Source: Achromobacter pestifer
Lineage (GTDB): Bacteria; Pseudomonadota; Gammaproteobacteria; Burkholderiales; Burkholderiaceae_B
Length of the DNA: 64,000 bases
Reading direction: 5' to 3'
Assembly: GCF_013267355.1 (NCBI RefSeq)
Contig: NZ_CP053985.1
Span: 2,046,001-2,110,000, forward strand
In this document: positions 42,894 through 51,566 of the stretch, one piece after another
Numbering within the stretch: position 1 is the first letter of the stretch
Layout: every line of letters begins with the position of its first letter
The notes under the pieces: model-generated
Seen by the model: only the letters and a program-made list of their open reading frames with translations
Database searches by the model: none
What the model was told of the DNA's origin: nothing
Translations under genes and position numbers: made by a program

Positions 42894-43508
42894 TCAGGGC
42901 GACGCGAAGCGGTACACCGCCAGGGTGCTGCGCCAGCTGGGAAACAGCTTCACCTCGCGCCCTTCGTTGAAGGTAGCGCGTTCGAGGATGCTGAGGCGCA
43001 CCTCGCCCGCCAGTTGCTCGAAGTCGCGCAGCGTGCACAGGTGGATGTTCGGCGTGTTGTACCACTGGTAGGGCATCTGGCCCGTCACCGGCATGCGGCC
43101 GCGCAGAATGGCCCAGCCATGCGGCCAATAGCCAAAGTTGGGAAACGACACCACGCCAAAGCGCGCCACTCGCGCCATTTCGCGCAGGATGTGCTCGGTG
43201 CGGTGCATGGATTGCAGGGTCTGCGACAGCACCACGGTATCGAACTGCTTGTCGTCGAACAGCGCCAGCCCGTCTTCCAGGTTCTGCTGGATCACTTCGA
43301 CGCCGCGCCGCACGCAGGCGATGACGCAGGTGTCATCGAATTCCACGCCCGCGCCGCGCACCTGCCGGTGGTCGCGCAGATGCGCCAGCAGCGCGCCATC
43401 GCCGCAGCCCAGGTCCAGGACGCGGCTGCCGGGCTCGATCCAACTGGCGATGCGCGCCAGGTCGGGCCGCAAGACGCTATGCGCGGGGCGGGGAGTCACG
43501 GGAGTCAT
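42894..43508 (-). CDS. metW: Methionine biosynthesis protein MetW
   Basis: A 204-residue class I methyltransferase-fold protein. Motif I is [16 protein letters not shown], followed by [35 protein letters not shown], typical of MetW. It accompanies MetX in proteobacteria and is needed for homoserine acylation in some of them. Its start overlaps the metX stop by 4 bp, so the pair is translated together under the same SAM-II riboswitch. Confidence 0.92.
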   Translation of the reverse strand: MTPVTPRPAHSVLRPDLARIASWIEPGSRVLDLGCGDGALLAHLRDHRQVRGAGVEFDDTCVIACVRRGVEVIQQNLEDGLALFDDKQFDTVVLSQTLQSMHRTEHILREMARVARFGVVSFPNFGYWPHGWAILRGRMPVTGQMPYQWYNTPNIHLCTLRDFEQLAGEVRLSILERATFNEGREVKLFPSWRSTLAVYRFASP

Positions 43509-44764
43509 GCGGAACGTCCTTCGGTCTGGGCGGCTGCGCCGAGCCCGAGCTCGCGCGCGATGCGTTCGTAATAGCCGCGAACCACGGCATGGTAGCGCGC
43601 GTCTTCCAGCAGGAAGGCGTCATGGCCATGCGGCGCGTCGATCTCGGCGTAGGTCACCGGGCTCGCGTTCTTCAGCAGCGCGCGCACGATTTCGCGCGAG
43701 CGTTCCGGCGGGAAGCGCCAGTCGGTCGAAAACGACACCAGCAGGAAATCGGCCTTGGCCGGCGCCAGCGCGCGGGCCAGGTCGCCGCCGGTGGTGCGCG
43801 CGGGATCGAAATAGTCCAGCGCGCGCGTGATCAGCAGATAAGTGTTGGCGTCGAAATAGCGGGTGAATTTCTCGCCCTGGTAGCGCAGGTACGACTCCAC
43901 CTCGAACTCGACGTCGTAGCCGTAGTGGTAGGCGCCGTTCTCGGCCGGCGCGCGCTGGGCGCGGCCGAACTTCTCGGCCATGTCGTCATCGGACAGGTAG
44001 GTGATGTGGCCGAGCATGCGCGCCACCGACAGGCCGCGGCGCGGCACGGTGTCCTGCGCGTAATAGTCGCCGCCGTGGAAATCCGGATCGGTGATGATGG
44101 CGCGGCGCGCCACCTCGTTAAAGCCGATGTTCTGCGCCGACAGGCGCGGCGTGCTGGCGATGACCACGCAATTGGCCACGCGGTCCGGCAGCGTGATGGC
44201 CCAGCTGAGGGCCTGCATGCCGCCCAACGATCCGCCCATCACCGCGGCGAAGCGTTCGATGCCGAAGTGGTCCGCCACCCGCGCCTGCGCCCGGACCCAG
44301 TCCTCCACGGTCAACACCGGGAAAGCGGCGCCCCAGGGCTTGCCGGTTTCCGGATTGATGCTGGCCGGGCCGGTCGAGCCGAAGCAAGAGCCCAGGTTGT
44401 TGACCCCGATGACGAAAAAGATATCGGTGTCCACCGCTTTGCCGGGACCCACCATGTTGTCCCACCAGCCCACGTCGCTGGGATTGTCCGCCGCCTGCCC
44501 CGCCACGTGGTGCGAGGCGTTCAGCGCATGGCAGATCAGGACTGCGTTGCTGCGCTGGGCGTTGAGCGTGCCGTAGGTCTCGACGGCCAGTTCATAGGCG
44601 GCCAGCGACTGGCCGCTCTGCAAAGGCAGCGGCTCATCGAAACGGATGAAGGTGGGAGCGACGAGGCCGACCGAACCGGGATCAACGGCATCGGAAGTCG
44701 TGACGGTTGCGGGTACGAACCCGCTGGCCGAATCACCGGCCAAATTCTGGGCAGGAGTGGTCAT
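43505..44764 (-). CDS. metX: Homoserine O-acyltransferase MetX
   Basis: A 419-residue alpha/beta hydrolase-fold acyltransferase. The nucleophile Ser179 is in the [14 protein letters not shown] elbow, with NASHHVAG and [13 protein letters not shown] upstream, the catalytic Asp in [13 protein letters not shown] and His in [11 protein letters not shown]. It acylates homoserine, the first committed step of methionine synthesis. Whether it uses acetyl- or succinyl-CoA is not decided here. The product feeds the pathway ending at MetH in this same window. Regulation is by the SAM-II riboswitch immediately upstream. Confidence 0.94.
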   Translation of the reverse strand: MTTPAQNLAGDSASGFVPATVTTSDAVDPGSVGLVAPTFIRFDEPLPLQSGQSLAAYELAVETYGTLNAQRSNAVLICHALNASHHVAGQAADNPSDVGWWDNMVGPGKAVDTDIFFVIGVNNLGSCFGSTGPASINPETGKPWGAAFPVLTVEDWVRAQARVADHFGIERFAAVMGGSLGGMQALSWAITLPDRVANCVVIASTPRLSAQNIGFNEVARRAIITDPDFHGGDYYAQDTVPRRGLSVARMLGHITYLSDDDMAEKFGRAQRAPAENGAYHYGYDVEFEVESYLRYQGEKFTRYFDANTYLLITRALDYFDPARTTGGDLARALAPAKADFLLVSFSTDWRFPPERSREIVRALLKNASPVTYAEIDAPHGHDAFLLEDARYHAVVRGYYERIARELGLGAAAQTEGRSA

Positions 44765-44768
44765 ACGG

Positions 44769-44826
44769 ACCTCTTTAGCTGGATTTATTGGAAGGCGCCC
44801 GCAAGCGGATCAGGCAAATCGGCGCC
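44769..44826 (-). ncRNA. SAM-II riboswitch
   Basis: The leader of metX on the minus strand has the SAM-II pseudoknot. P1 is GGCGCC (44826-44821) paired with GGCGCC (44799-44794). Loop GATTT (44820-44816) pairs with AAATC (44786-44782) as P2. The conserved GCTAAAGAGG tail carries the AGAGG ribosome-binding site just before the ATG. Binding SAM should hide this site and stop metXW translation. Confidence 0.88.
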
Positions 44827-44850
44827 GAAAAATTTTGTACTGCGGCAGGA

Positions 44851-44878
44851 ATTCTAGCACTGCTGAAGCGCGCCGCAA
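44851..44878 (-). promoter_or_regulatory. Candidate promoter of metX
   Basis: On the minus strand, TTGCGG (44878-44873), 16 nt, then TAGAAT (44856-44851) would start the transcript about 20 nt before the riboswitch. Confidence 0.45.
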
Positions 44879-44922
44879 CGGCGGGCGGGCTGCCCGCCCC
44901 GCCGGCGGCATGCGGCGGGCTG

Positions 44923-45678
44923 TCAGGCGCTGGCCTCCCAGGGTTCCTGCCCCAGGTACTCGTAGCGCTCCGTGTTGACGCGCGATATGCGCCATTCCAC
45001 CGCCTGCCGCTTGTAGGAAAACGCCACGCGGCGGATCTCCAGCAAGGGGCTGCCTTCGGCCACGCCCAGCGCCCGCGCCTGCATGCGCTCGGCCACGCAG
45101 GTGCGCAGCCGCTCGTCGGTGGCGATCACGTTCACGCCGAAGACATCCTGGTACAGCGCGTACAGCGTGCTGGCGCGGTCGCGCAGGTGCGCCTCGGTCA
45201 TGCCCGGAAAGCACGATTCCGGCAGGCAGATCTCGTCCATCATCACCACGTCGCCATTGAGCGACAGCACATTGAGGAACTCGAACACCATGGCGCCGGC
45301 CTCCAGATTCAGCTTCTCGCGCGCGATGGCCGAGGCCCGCACGCGGCGAAAACGCAGCAGCTCGGTCATGGGATAGGACTTGTCGCCGTCCTGGCGCACG
45401 ATGCGGAAGAACTTGAAGAAATGGTGGTTGCGCGTATGCACGGCCACATAGGTCCCCCGGCCCTGATGGCGCACCAGAATGTTCTCCGCGGCCAGCTCGT
45501 CGATGGCTTTGCGCAGGGTGCCGATGGATACGCCGAAGCGTTCCGCCAGCAGTTTCTCGGGCGGGATCGCCTCGCCCTGCTTCCATTCGCCCTGCGCCAG
45601 CGCGGCCAGCACGGCCTGCTTGACCTGCGCATACAGGGGGCTGCCCAAAGGCACGGTCGTGGACAGGCTGGTATTCAT
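44923..45678 (-). CDS. GntR-family (HutC/UTRA subfamily) regulator of the sulfonate operon
   Basis: A 251-residue regulator. The winged helix is at about residues 12-78 (PPEKLLAERFGVSIGTLRKAIDELAAENILVR), and the UTRA effector domain is at about 95-245 (MVFEFLNVLSLNGDVVMMDEICLPES). It is divergent from the suyA-like operon, with a 12-bp perfect palindrome adjacent to that operon's -35 box, so it is the likely repressor. The ligand could be sulfolactate or a product; this is not shown. Confidence 0.88.
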   Translation of the reverse strand: MNTSLSTTVPLGSPLYAQVKQAVLAALAQGEWKQGEAIPPEKLLAERFGVSIGTLRKAIDELAAENILVRHQGRGTYVAVHTRNHHFFKFFRIVRQDGDKSYPMTELLRFRRVRASAIAREKLNLEAGAMVFEFLNVLSLNGDVVMMDEICLPESCFPGMTEAHLRDRASTLYALYQDVFGVNVIATDERLRTCVAERMQARALGVAEGSPLLEIRRVAFSYKRQAVEWRISRVNTERYEYLGQEPWEASA

Positions 45679-45746
45679 GGGTGCATCGCGAAGATCAGGA
45701 GTCCACAGTGTAGCGGCGGGGACGGAACCCGTTCAAGTCATACAAT

Positions 45747-45758
45747 TCATATATATGA
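45747..45758. promoter_or_regulatory. Perfect palindrome, candidate GntR operator
   Basis: TCATATATATGA lies 5 bp upstream of the -35 box of the suyA-like operon and about 70 bp from the divergent GntR gene start. It is the only strong dyad in the gap. Confidence 0.55.
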
Positions 45759-45763
45759 TTTAG

Positions 45764-45792
45764 TTGACATACGCGAAACCCGGTCCTAAGAT
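45764..45792 (+). promoter_or_regulatory. Near-consensus sigma70 promoter of the sulfonate operon
   Basis: TTGACA (45764-45769), exactly 17 nt, TAAGAT (45787-45792). The predicted start is near 45799, giving a leader of about 67 nt before suyA. AAGAGAGGAAGA just before the ATG is the ribosome-binding site. Confidence 0.8.
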
Positions 45793-45865
45793 TTCCTGGC
45801 CGTAGTGATCCGCGCCCCGCCGCCGCATCTGCCGGGCGCCCCCAAAGCCCAAGAGAGGAAGACAA

Positions 45866-46147
45866 ATGATTCACGCCGTATTGCACGATGCCAAGGACAC
45901 GGTGGCGGTCGCCGTGGTGGAAGGAGTCACCGCCGGAACGGAACTGAACGCCTGGATCATGGATGAAGACAAGATCATCCACGTGCGCGCATCGCAGGAC
46001 ATCCCCATCGGCCACAAGGTGGCGATGAAGGACATGGCCGTGGGCGACACCGTCTTCAAGTACGGCGTCGACATCGGCCGCGTGGTGGAACCCATCAAGG
46101 CCGGCCAGCACGCCCATGTGCACAACATCAAGACCAAGCGCTGGTAA
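45866..46147 (+). CDS. suyA: (2R)-sulfolactate sulfo-lyase subunit alpha-like (SAF/UxaA N-terminal domain)
   Basis: A 93-residue SAF-domain protein (DTVAVAVVEGVTAGTEL, IPIGHKVAMKDMAVGD, KYGVDIGRVVEPIKAGQHAHVHN). The same domain forms the N-terminus of altronate dehydratase; as a separate small subunit it is typical of SuyA. With SuyB it would split (R)-sulfolactate to pyruvate and sulfite. It is first gene of the operon, 27 bp before the large subunit. A generic UxaA-type dehydratase small subunit is the alternative; the downstream SlcC/ComC-like genes favour SuyA. Confidence 0.78.
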   Translation: MIHAVLHDAKDTVAVAVVEGVTAGTELNAWIMDEDKIIHVRASQDIPIGHKVAMKDMAVGDTVFKYGVDIGRVVEPIKAGQHAHVHNIKTKRW

Positions 46148-46174
46148 GCCCTCCAACCCGCACAGGAATCCGCC

Positions 46175-47350
46175 ATGTCCATCATCAACGCCTCGACCAC
46201 CTTCCAGGGCTACCGCCGCGACAACGGCCGCGTCGGCGTCCGCAACCACGTCATCGTCCTGCCCGTGGACGATATTTCCAATGCCGCGGCCGAAGCCGTG
46301 GCCAACAACATCAAGGGCACGATGGCCCTGCCCCATCCCTATGGCCGACTGCAATTCGGCGAGGACCTGGAGCTGCACTTCCGCACCCTGATCGGCACCG
46401 GCTGCAATCCCAACGTCGCCGCCGTGGTGGTGATCGGCATCGAGGAAGGCTGGACCAAGCGCGTGGTGGATGGCATCGCGGCCACCGGCAAGCCCGTCAT
46501 GGGCTTCAGCATCGAACTGCACGGCGACCACGACACCATCATGCGCGCCTCGCGCTGCGCCAAGGAATTCGTGCACTACGCCACGGCGCTCACGCGCAGC
46601 GAGTGCCCCATCGCCGACCTGTGGGTGTCGACCAAATGCGGCGAATCCGACACCACCTCCGGCTGTGGCGCCAACCCCACCGTGGGCAACGCGTTCGACA
46701 AGCTGTACGCGCTGGGCTCCACGCTGGTCTTCGGCGAAACCTCGGAGCTGACCGGCGGCGAACACATCGTGGCCGAACGCTGCGCCAACGATGCGGTGCG
46801 CGAACGCTTCATGTTCATGTTCGACCGCTACCAGGCCATGATCGACCGCTGGAAAACCAGCGACCTGTCGGAATCCCAGCCCACCAAGGGCAACATCGCG
46901 GGCGGGCTGACCACCATCGAGGAAAAGGCGCTGGGCAACATCCAGAAGATCGGCAAGCAATGCCGCGTGGACGGCGTGATCGACAAGGCCGAGATCCCCG
47001 ACGGCCCCGGCCTGTGGTTCATGGACTCGTCCTCGGCCGCGGCCGAAATGGTGACCCTGTGCGCGGCCTCGGGCTACGCGGTGCATTTCTTCCCCACCGG
47101 CCAGGGCAACGTCATCGGCAACCCCATCCTGCCGGTCATCAAGATCTGCGCCAATCCGCGTACCGTGCGCACCATGTCCGAGCACATCGACGTGGACACC
47201 AGCGGCCTGTTGCAACGCGACATCGACCTGAACCAGGCCGGCGACAAGCTGCTGGAATGCATGCTGGCCACCGCCAACGGCCGCTGGACGGCGGCCGAGG
47301 CACTGGGCCACCGGGAATTCGTCTTGACTCGCATCTTCGAAAGCGCTTAA
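46175..47350 (+). CDS. suyB: (2R)-sulfolactate sulfo-lyase subunit beta-like (UxaA C-terminal family)
   Basis: A 391-residue protein opening [25 protein letters not shown], then [40 protein letters not shown], and a C-terminal [21 protein letters not shown]. Conserved cysteines (GTGC, KCGES, SGCGAN) likely hold the iron centre of this lyase family. The exact opening is as I recall for SuyB, more than for altronate dehydratase. It cleaves the C-S bond of (R)-sulfolactate. The next gene starts 179 bp on, past a 14-bp hairpin. Confidence 0.8.
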   Translation: MSIINASTTFQGYRRDNGRVGVRNHVIVLPVDDISNAAAEAVANNIKGTMALPHPYGRLQFGEDLELHFRTLIGTGCNPNVAAVVVIGIEEGWTKRVVDGIAATGKPVMGFSIELHGDHDTIMRASRCAKEFVHYATALTRSECPIADLWVSTKCGESDTTSGCGANPTVGNAFDKLYALGSTLVFGETSELTGGEHIVAERCANDAVRERFMFMFDRYQAMIDRWKTSDLSESQPTKGNIAGGLTTIEEKALGNIQKIGKQCRVDGVIDKAEIPDGPGLWFMDSSSAAAEMVTLCAASGYAVHFFPTGQGNVIGNPILPVIKICANPRTVRTMSEHIDVDTSGLLQRDIDLNQAGDKLLECMLATANGRWTAAEALGHREFVLTRIFESA

Positions 47351-47371
47351 ACGCGCCTGTCGTCCCTGGCA

Positions 47372-47407
47372 ACGGCGCGTCCGCAAGCAGGATTGCGGAC
47401 GCGCCGT
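47372..47407 (+). other. Intercistronic hairpin between suyB-like and Bug genes
   Basis: A perfect 14-bp stem, ACGGCGCGTCCGCA (47372-47385) with TGCGGACGCGCCGT (47394-47407), has an 8-nt loop, 21 nt after the lyase stop. No U-run follows, so it is more likely an mRNA stabiliser or processing site than a full terminator. Confidence 0.75.
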
Positions 47408-47529
47408 CCTGCCGCCAGCATCCCCCCGCAGCATCGTCTCAGAACCACACCAGCAGACCCGGGCGACACCCGCCACGGCGGCACAGGCGGTTGCATTCCT
47501 ACCCGGGCGCCCCCCAAGGAGGAAGACAG

Positions 47530-48540
47530 ATGAACAGCGAACACGATCACCATCCCGACGCCGCGCAACGCCGGCGCCTGCTCGGCGCCCTGGGCGCCGC
47601 CGGCCTCTGTGCCCTGGCGCCGTGGCAGCGCGCCTTGGCGCAAAAAGCCTGGCCCGAACGGCCAATCAACTACGTGGTGCCCTTTCCGCCCGGCGGCCTG
47701 ACCGACGTGGCCGCGCGCCAGGTCGGCCGGGCCCTAAGCGACGCCGAGCGCTGGAACGTGGTGGTGGAAAACAAGCCCGGCGGCAGCGCCAACATCGGCG
47801 CCGCGCACGTTTCCCACGCCGCTCCCGACGGCTACACTTGGCTGGCGATCACGCTGTCGCACGCGGCCAACGCCACGCTTTTCGCCGGCAAGGCGGGCTA
47901 CGACCTGACCCGCGACCTGACGCCGCTGGCGGGGCTGGCATCCTCGCCCATCATGGTGGTGGTCAACGCCAAGAGCGACATCAAGAGCATGGCCGACCTG
48001 GCGAAGGCCGCTCGCTCGAAATCGTTGTCGGCCGGATCCAGCGGCAACGGCACGCCGCCGCACCTGACGCTGGCGCTCTACCAGAAGCTCACCGGCGTGC
48101 CGATGATGCACATCCCCTACAAGGGCGGCGCGCCGTCCCTCACCGACCTGATAGGCGGCCATCTGGATGTGGTGTTTTCCAACTATCCGGAATCGCTGGC
48201 GCACGTGAAGAACGGCTCGTTGCGCGCCTTGGCCATCACCACCCGCGAGCGCAGCGCCGACCTGCCCGACGTACCCACAGTGAAGGAGGCCGGCCTGCCA
48301 GACCTGATCGTCGAGAATTTCACCGGCGTGCTGGCGCCCGCGGGTACGCCGCCCGAGCTGGTGCAGCGCATCGGCGACGCCATCGTGCGCCAGGTCTCAC
48401 AGCCCGCCATGAAGCAGGCGCTGCTGCAGCTGGGCTTCGTGCCCCAGCCGCGCGGCCCCGCGGAGTTCGGCGCCTACCTCAAATCCGAGGTGGACCGCTG
48501 GGCCAAGATCATCCGCGACGCCAACATCCAGATCGCCTGA
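47530..48540 (+). CDS. Bug-type tripartite tricarboxylate transporter substrate-binding protein
   Basis: A 336-residue receptor with a Tat-like N-terminus (AQRRRLLGALGAAGLCALAP, ending ALAQ), then AWPERPINYVVPFPPGGLTD, VVENKPGGSANIGAA and DGYTWLAI, all typical of Bug proteins. AAGGAGGAAGACAG precedes the ATG. Inside the sulfonate operon it probably binds sulfolactate or a related C3 acid in the periplasm. Membrane partners (TctA/TctB) are not adjacent. Confidence 0.88.
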   Translation: MNSEHDHHPDAAQRRRLLGALGAAGLCALAPWQRALAQKAWPERPINYVVPFPPGGLTDVAARQVGRALSDAERWNVVVENKPGGSANIGAAHVSHAAPDGYTWLAITLSHAANATLFAGKAGYDLTRDLTPLAGLASSPIMVVVNAKSDIKSMADLAKAARSKSLSAGSSGNGTPPHLTLALYQKLTGVPMMHIPYKGGAPSLTDLIGGHLDVVFSNYPESLAHVKNGSLRALAITTRERSADLPDVPTVKEAGLPDLIVENFTGVLAPAGTPPELVQRIGDAIVRQVSQPAMKQALLQLGFVPQPRGPAEFGAYLKSEVDRWAKIIRDANIQIA

Positions 48541-48560
48541 CCACCGAGGAGTTCCAGCCG

Positions 48561-49496
48561 ATGCATATCCTTATCTCCGAGTTCATGGACGCGCCCGCGG
48601 TCGACGCGCTGCGCCAGCGGTTCAAGGTGCGGTACGAACCCGAGCTGGTGGAGCAGCGCGACGCCCTGCTGGCCGCGGCGAGCGAGGCCGACGGCCTCAT
48701 CGTGCGCAACCGCAGCAACGTCGACGCCGCCCTGCTGCAGGCGGCCCCGCGGCTGCGGGCCGTGGGCCGCCTGGGCGTGGGGCTGGACAACATCGACCTG
48801 GACGCCTGCGCGACCCGCGGCATTGCGGTCATACCCGCCACCGGCGCCAATGCGCGGGCCGTCGCCGAGTATGTCGTCGGCACGGTGCTGATGCTATTGC
48901 GCGGCGCCTATGCGTCCACGGCCGGGGTCGCGGCGGGCGCATGGCCCCGCAACGCGCTCTCGCAGGGGCTGGAAGCGCACGGCCGCACGCTGGGCATCGT
49001 GGGCTTCGGCGGCATAGGCCGGCTGACGGCGAGCCTGGCGCAAGGACTGGGCATGCGCGTGGCTGCCTGCGACGCGGCGCTGCCGCCAGACCATCCCGCG
49101 TGGCGCGAAACCGGTGTCGTCCCCATGGCGCTGGACGAGCTGCTGGCCCAGGCAGATGCCGTTACCCTGCATCTGCCGCTCACGCCCGGCACGCGGCGGC
49201 TGCTGGACGCCAGCCGCATCGCCCGCATGCGGCCCGGCGCCGTGCTCATCAACACCTCGCGCGGCGGCATCGTGGACGAAGCTGCGCTGGCCGACGCCCT
49301 GCGTACAGGCCATCTGCGCGGCGCCGCGCTTGATGTGTTCGAACAGGAACCCCTGCCCGCCGGCAGCCCGCTGGCGGGTGCGCCCAACCTGATCCTGACG
49401 CCGCATATCGCCGGATTGACGCAAGAAGCCAACACCCGCGTTTCCGACATGGTGGCCGCCGGGGTGACAATGGCGCTTACCGGCGGCGACCGATGA
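48561..49496 (+). CDS. slcC: D-isomer 2-hydroxyacid dehydrogenase, SlcC-like ((S)-sulfolactate dehydrogenase)
   Basis: A 311-residue member of the 3-phosphoglycerate dehydrogenase family without an ACT domain. The NAD motif is GIVGFGGIGRLTA, the catalytic Arg is in LINTSRGGIVDE, Glu in DVFEQEPLP and His in ILTPHIAGLTQE. It sits 20 bp after the Bug gene and overlaps the ComC-like gene. In known sulfolactate degraders an enzyme of this family oxidises (S)-sulfolactate to sulfopyruvate. The substrate here is inferred from context. Confidence 0.75.
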   Translation: MHILISEFMDAPAVDALRQRFKVRYEPELVEQRDALLAAASEADGLIVRNRSNVDAALLQAAPRLRAVGRLGVGLDNIDLDACATRGIAVIPATGANARAVAEYVVGTVLMLLRGAYASTAGVAAGAWPRNALSQGLEAHGRTLGIVGFGGIGRLTASLAQGLGMRVAACDAALPPDHPAWRETGVVPMALDELLAQADAVTLHLPLTPGTRRLLDASRIARMRPGAVLINTSRGGIVDEAALADALRTGHLRGAALDVFEQEPLPAGSPLAGAPNLILTPHIAGLTQEANTRVSDMVAAGVTMALTGGDR

Positions 49497-50542
49497 AGCC
49501 ACACGGCCCGGCGCCAGCCCTTGAAGAGAAGGATATGGCTCACATCTATCTGGACGAACTGCAACACCTGGCGGCGGCAGGCCTGGCCGCCGCTGGCGCC
49601 AACCCGGCCATGGCCGACAGCACCGCGCGCGCGCTGGTCTTCGCCGAAAGCCAGGGGCTCAGCTCCCATGGTCTGTCGCGCGTGCCGTTCTATGCCGGAC
49701 ACCTGCGCGCCGGCCGCGCCATCGGTACGGCGGTGCCGCGCATCGTGCATGAGCGCGGCGGCGCGGCGCTGATCGACGCCGGTTCCGGCCTGGCCTTTCC
49801 CGCCTGCGCCATGGCGATCGAACAGGCCGGCCTGCGCGCCCGCGAGCACGGCGTGGCCTTCATCGGCGTCGCCAACAGCCATCACTTCGGCGAAGCCGGC
49901 TACCACCTCGAAGCCTTGGCCGACCTTGGGCTGGTCGGGCTCGCGCTGAGCAACTCGCCCGCCGCCATGCCCGCCTGGGGCGGCAAGCGGCCGCTCTTCG
50001 GCACCAACCCCATCGCCGCCGTCTTTCCGCGGCGCGGCGGCGCCCGGCTGGTGATCGACCTGTCGCTGTCGCAGGTCGCGCGCGGCAAACTGATGATCGC
50101 GGCCCGCGACAACCAGCCCATCCCGTTGGGCTGGGCGCTGGACGCCGACGGCCAGCCCACCACCGATCCCAAGGCCGGCCTGGCGGGCAGCATGCTTCCC
50201 GCCGGCGGCGTCAAGGGCGCGATGCTGGCGCTGATCGTCGAACTGCTGGCTTGCGCGCTGACCGGCTCGCACTTCGGTTTCGAGACCGAGTCCTTCTTCG
50301 TCGACGAAGGCGGCCCGGCGCGTCTGGGCCAGGCCTTCATGGCGATCGACCCCGGCGCCCTGGCAGGCAACAACACCTATCTGGATCGCGTCGAAGTCCT
50401 GGTCGACGCCATGCTGGAAGATGAAGGCGTGCGCCTGCCGGGCGACCGCCGCCGCAAGCTGCGCGACGAAGCGCTCAAGCACGGCGTGGAGATCCCCGAC
50501 GCATTGATGGCGCAATTGCGCGCGATGTCGGGCGCGGCGTAA
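49493..50542 (+). CDS. comC: Malate/L-lactate dehydrogenase-family oxidoreductase, ComC-like ((R)-sulfolactate dehydrogenase)
   Basis: A 349-residue protein of the Ldh_2 family. Markers are ESQGLSSHGLSRVPFYAGHL, VANSHHFGEAGYHLE (catalytic His), MPAWGGKRPLFGTNPIA and GGVKGAMLALIVELL. ComC reduces sulfopyruvate to (R)-sulfolactate, so with SlcC it would convert the S- to the R-form for SuyAB. The ATG at 49493 overlaps the slcC-like stop (ATGA); a second ATG at 49535 also fits the family start. Confidence 0.78.
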   Translation: MKPHGPAPALEEKDMAHIYLDELQHLAAAGLAAAGANPAMADSTARALVFAESQGLSSHGLSRVPFYAGHLRAGRAIGTAVPRIVHERGGAALIDAGSGLAFPACAMAIEQAGLRAREHGVAFIGVANSHHFGEAGYHLEALADLGLVGLALSNSPAAMPAWGGKRPLFGTNPIAAVFPRRGGARLVIDLSLSQVARGKLMIAARDNQPIPLGWALDADGQPTTDPKAGLAGSMLPAGGVKGAMLALIVELLACALTGSHFGFETESFFVDEGGPARLGQAFMAIDPGALAGNNTYLDRVEVLVDAMLEDEGVRLPGDRRRKLRDEALKHGVEIPDALMAQLRAMSGAA

Positions 50543-50635
50543 TTCAAGCTCAGCGACCGCTGGGTACGGAACACGCAGGCGCCTGGACTTGCGGCCATCC
50601 CGATTGTCGCGACAGCGTCGCGACAATTCCCCCCC

Positions 50636-51532
50636 TCAAGCCCCGCGGCTGAACCACAGGATCACCGGCGCCAGCAGCAGGAACGCCACGGTCGACACCA
50701 GCACCGCGCCCGCCGCCGTATCGCCCTGCGTCGTGTAGCGCTTGACGTACATGTAGCTGACCACGGCGCAAGGCATGGCCATCTGCAGGCTGAGCGCGCC
50801 GGCCAGCACCGGCTCCAGGTCCAGCGCCCACACCACCGCAAGCCCCGCGGCGAGGCCGACCACCAAGCGGATGGCGGCGACCTTGGCGCCGTCGCGCAGG
50901 CCGTTGGATGGAATCAGGGCCAGCGCATGCCCCAGGCTCAGCAGCATCAGCGGCACGGTCACCGCGCCCAGCATGCGGGAAGTCTCGATCAGCCACGCGG
51001 GCACCGGCACATGCATGAGGCGCAGGGCCACGGCGACCAGGGAGGCCAGCAAAATCGGACTCTTCCAGCTGCCCTTGGTGTTCACCCCCGGCAACAGGCG
51101 CACCGCGATGGTGTGCATGACAAAAGAGCTGACCGCGAAGAACGCGACCGCCACCGACAGGCCCGCGTCGCCAAAGGCCATCTGCGAAATCGGCAGCCCC
51201 AGGTTGCCGGCGTTGGGCAGGAAAGCCGTAGGCAGCAGCGTGCGCACGGGCAGCTTCCATGCCTTGAGCAGCAACGCGCATATCAGCGCGCACAGCAACA
51301 GCGCCAGCAGGGTCGCCACCGCCACGTCGGCCAGCGCGCGGTCGTCCAGGTGGGTCGTGACGAAGGTGTGGAACACCAGGGCCGGCGTGGTCACCGAGGT
51401 CACCAGCATGGTGATGAAGGAGCCGCCGAACGGCAGGTCCCGCTTGCCCCAATACACCCCTATGCCCGCGCAGAAAAGCAACGGCAGCATCAGCACGATC
51501 GATGAAAAATAGAACTGCACGACGGCGGACAT
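50636..51532 (-). CDS. AEC (auxin efflux carrier) family transporter
   Basis: A 298-residue inner-membrane protein with about 10 helices. It opens with a hydrophobic segment then TMLVTSVTTPALVFHTFV, has the conserved FLPNAGNLGLPISQMAFGD motif, and ends in the second half VTVPLMLLSLGHALA. AEC permeases move carboxylates such as malate and malonate. It converges on the sulfonate operon end (94 bp gap). It may export or import a related acid; this is only context. Confidence 0.88.
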   Translation of the reverse strand: MSAVVQFYFSSIVLMLPLLFCAGIGVYWGKRDLPFGGSFITMLVTSVTTPALVFHTFVTTHLDDRALADVAVATLLALLLCALICALLLKAWKLPVRTLLPTAFLPNAGNLGLPISQMAFGDAGLSVAVAFFAVSSFVMHTIAVRLLPGVNTKGSWKSPILLASLVAVALRLMHVPVPAWLIETSRMLGAVTVPLMLLSLGHALALIPSNGLRDGAKVAAIRLVVGLAAGLAVVWALDLEPVLAGALSLQMAMPCAVVSYMYVKRYTTQGDTAAGAVLVSTVAFLLLAPVILWFSRGA

Positions 51533-51566
51533 GCGCTTATTCCGTTAGAGATAAGAGGATTGATGC

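Noticed and set aside
43505..44764. A cobalamin or SAM-I riboswitch before metX
   Set aside because: The leader is too short for either and fits the compact SAM-II pseudoknot.
46175..47350. Annotation as altronate dehydratase (UxaA)
   Set aside because: The domains are split into small and large subunits, the opening fits SuyB, and SlcC/ComC-like genes follow; hexuronate genes are absent. It remains the main alternative.
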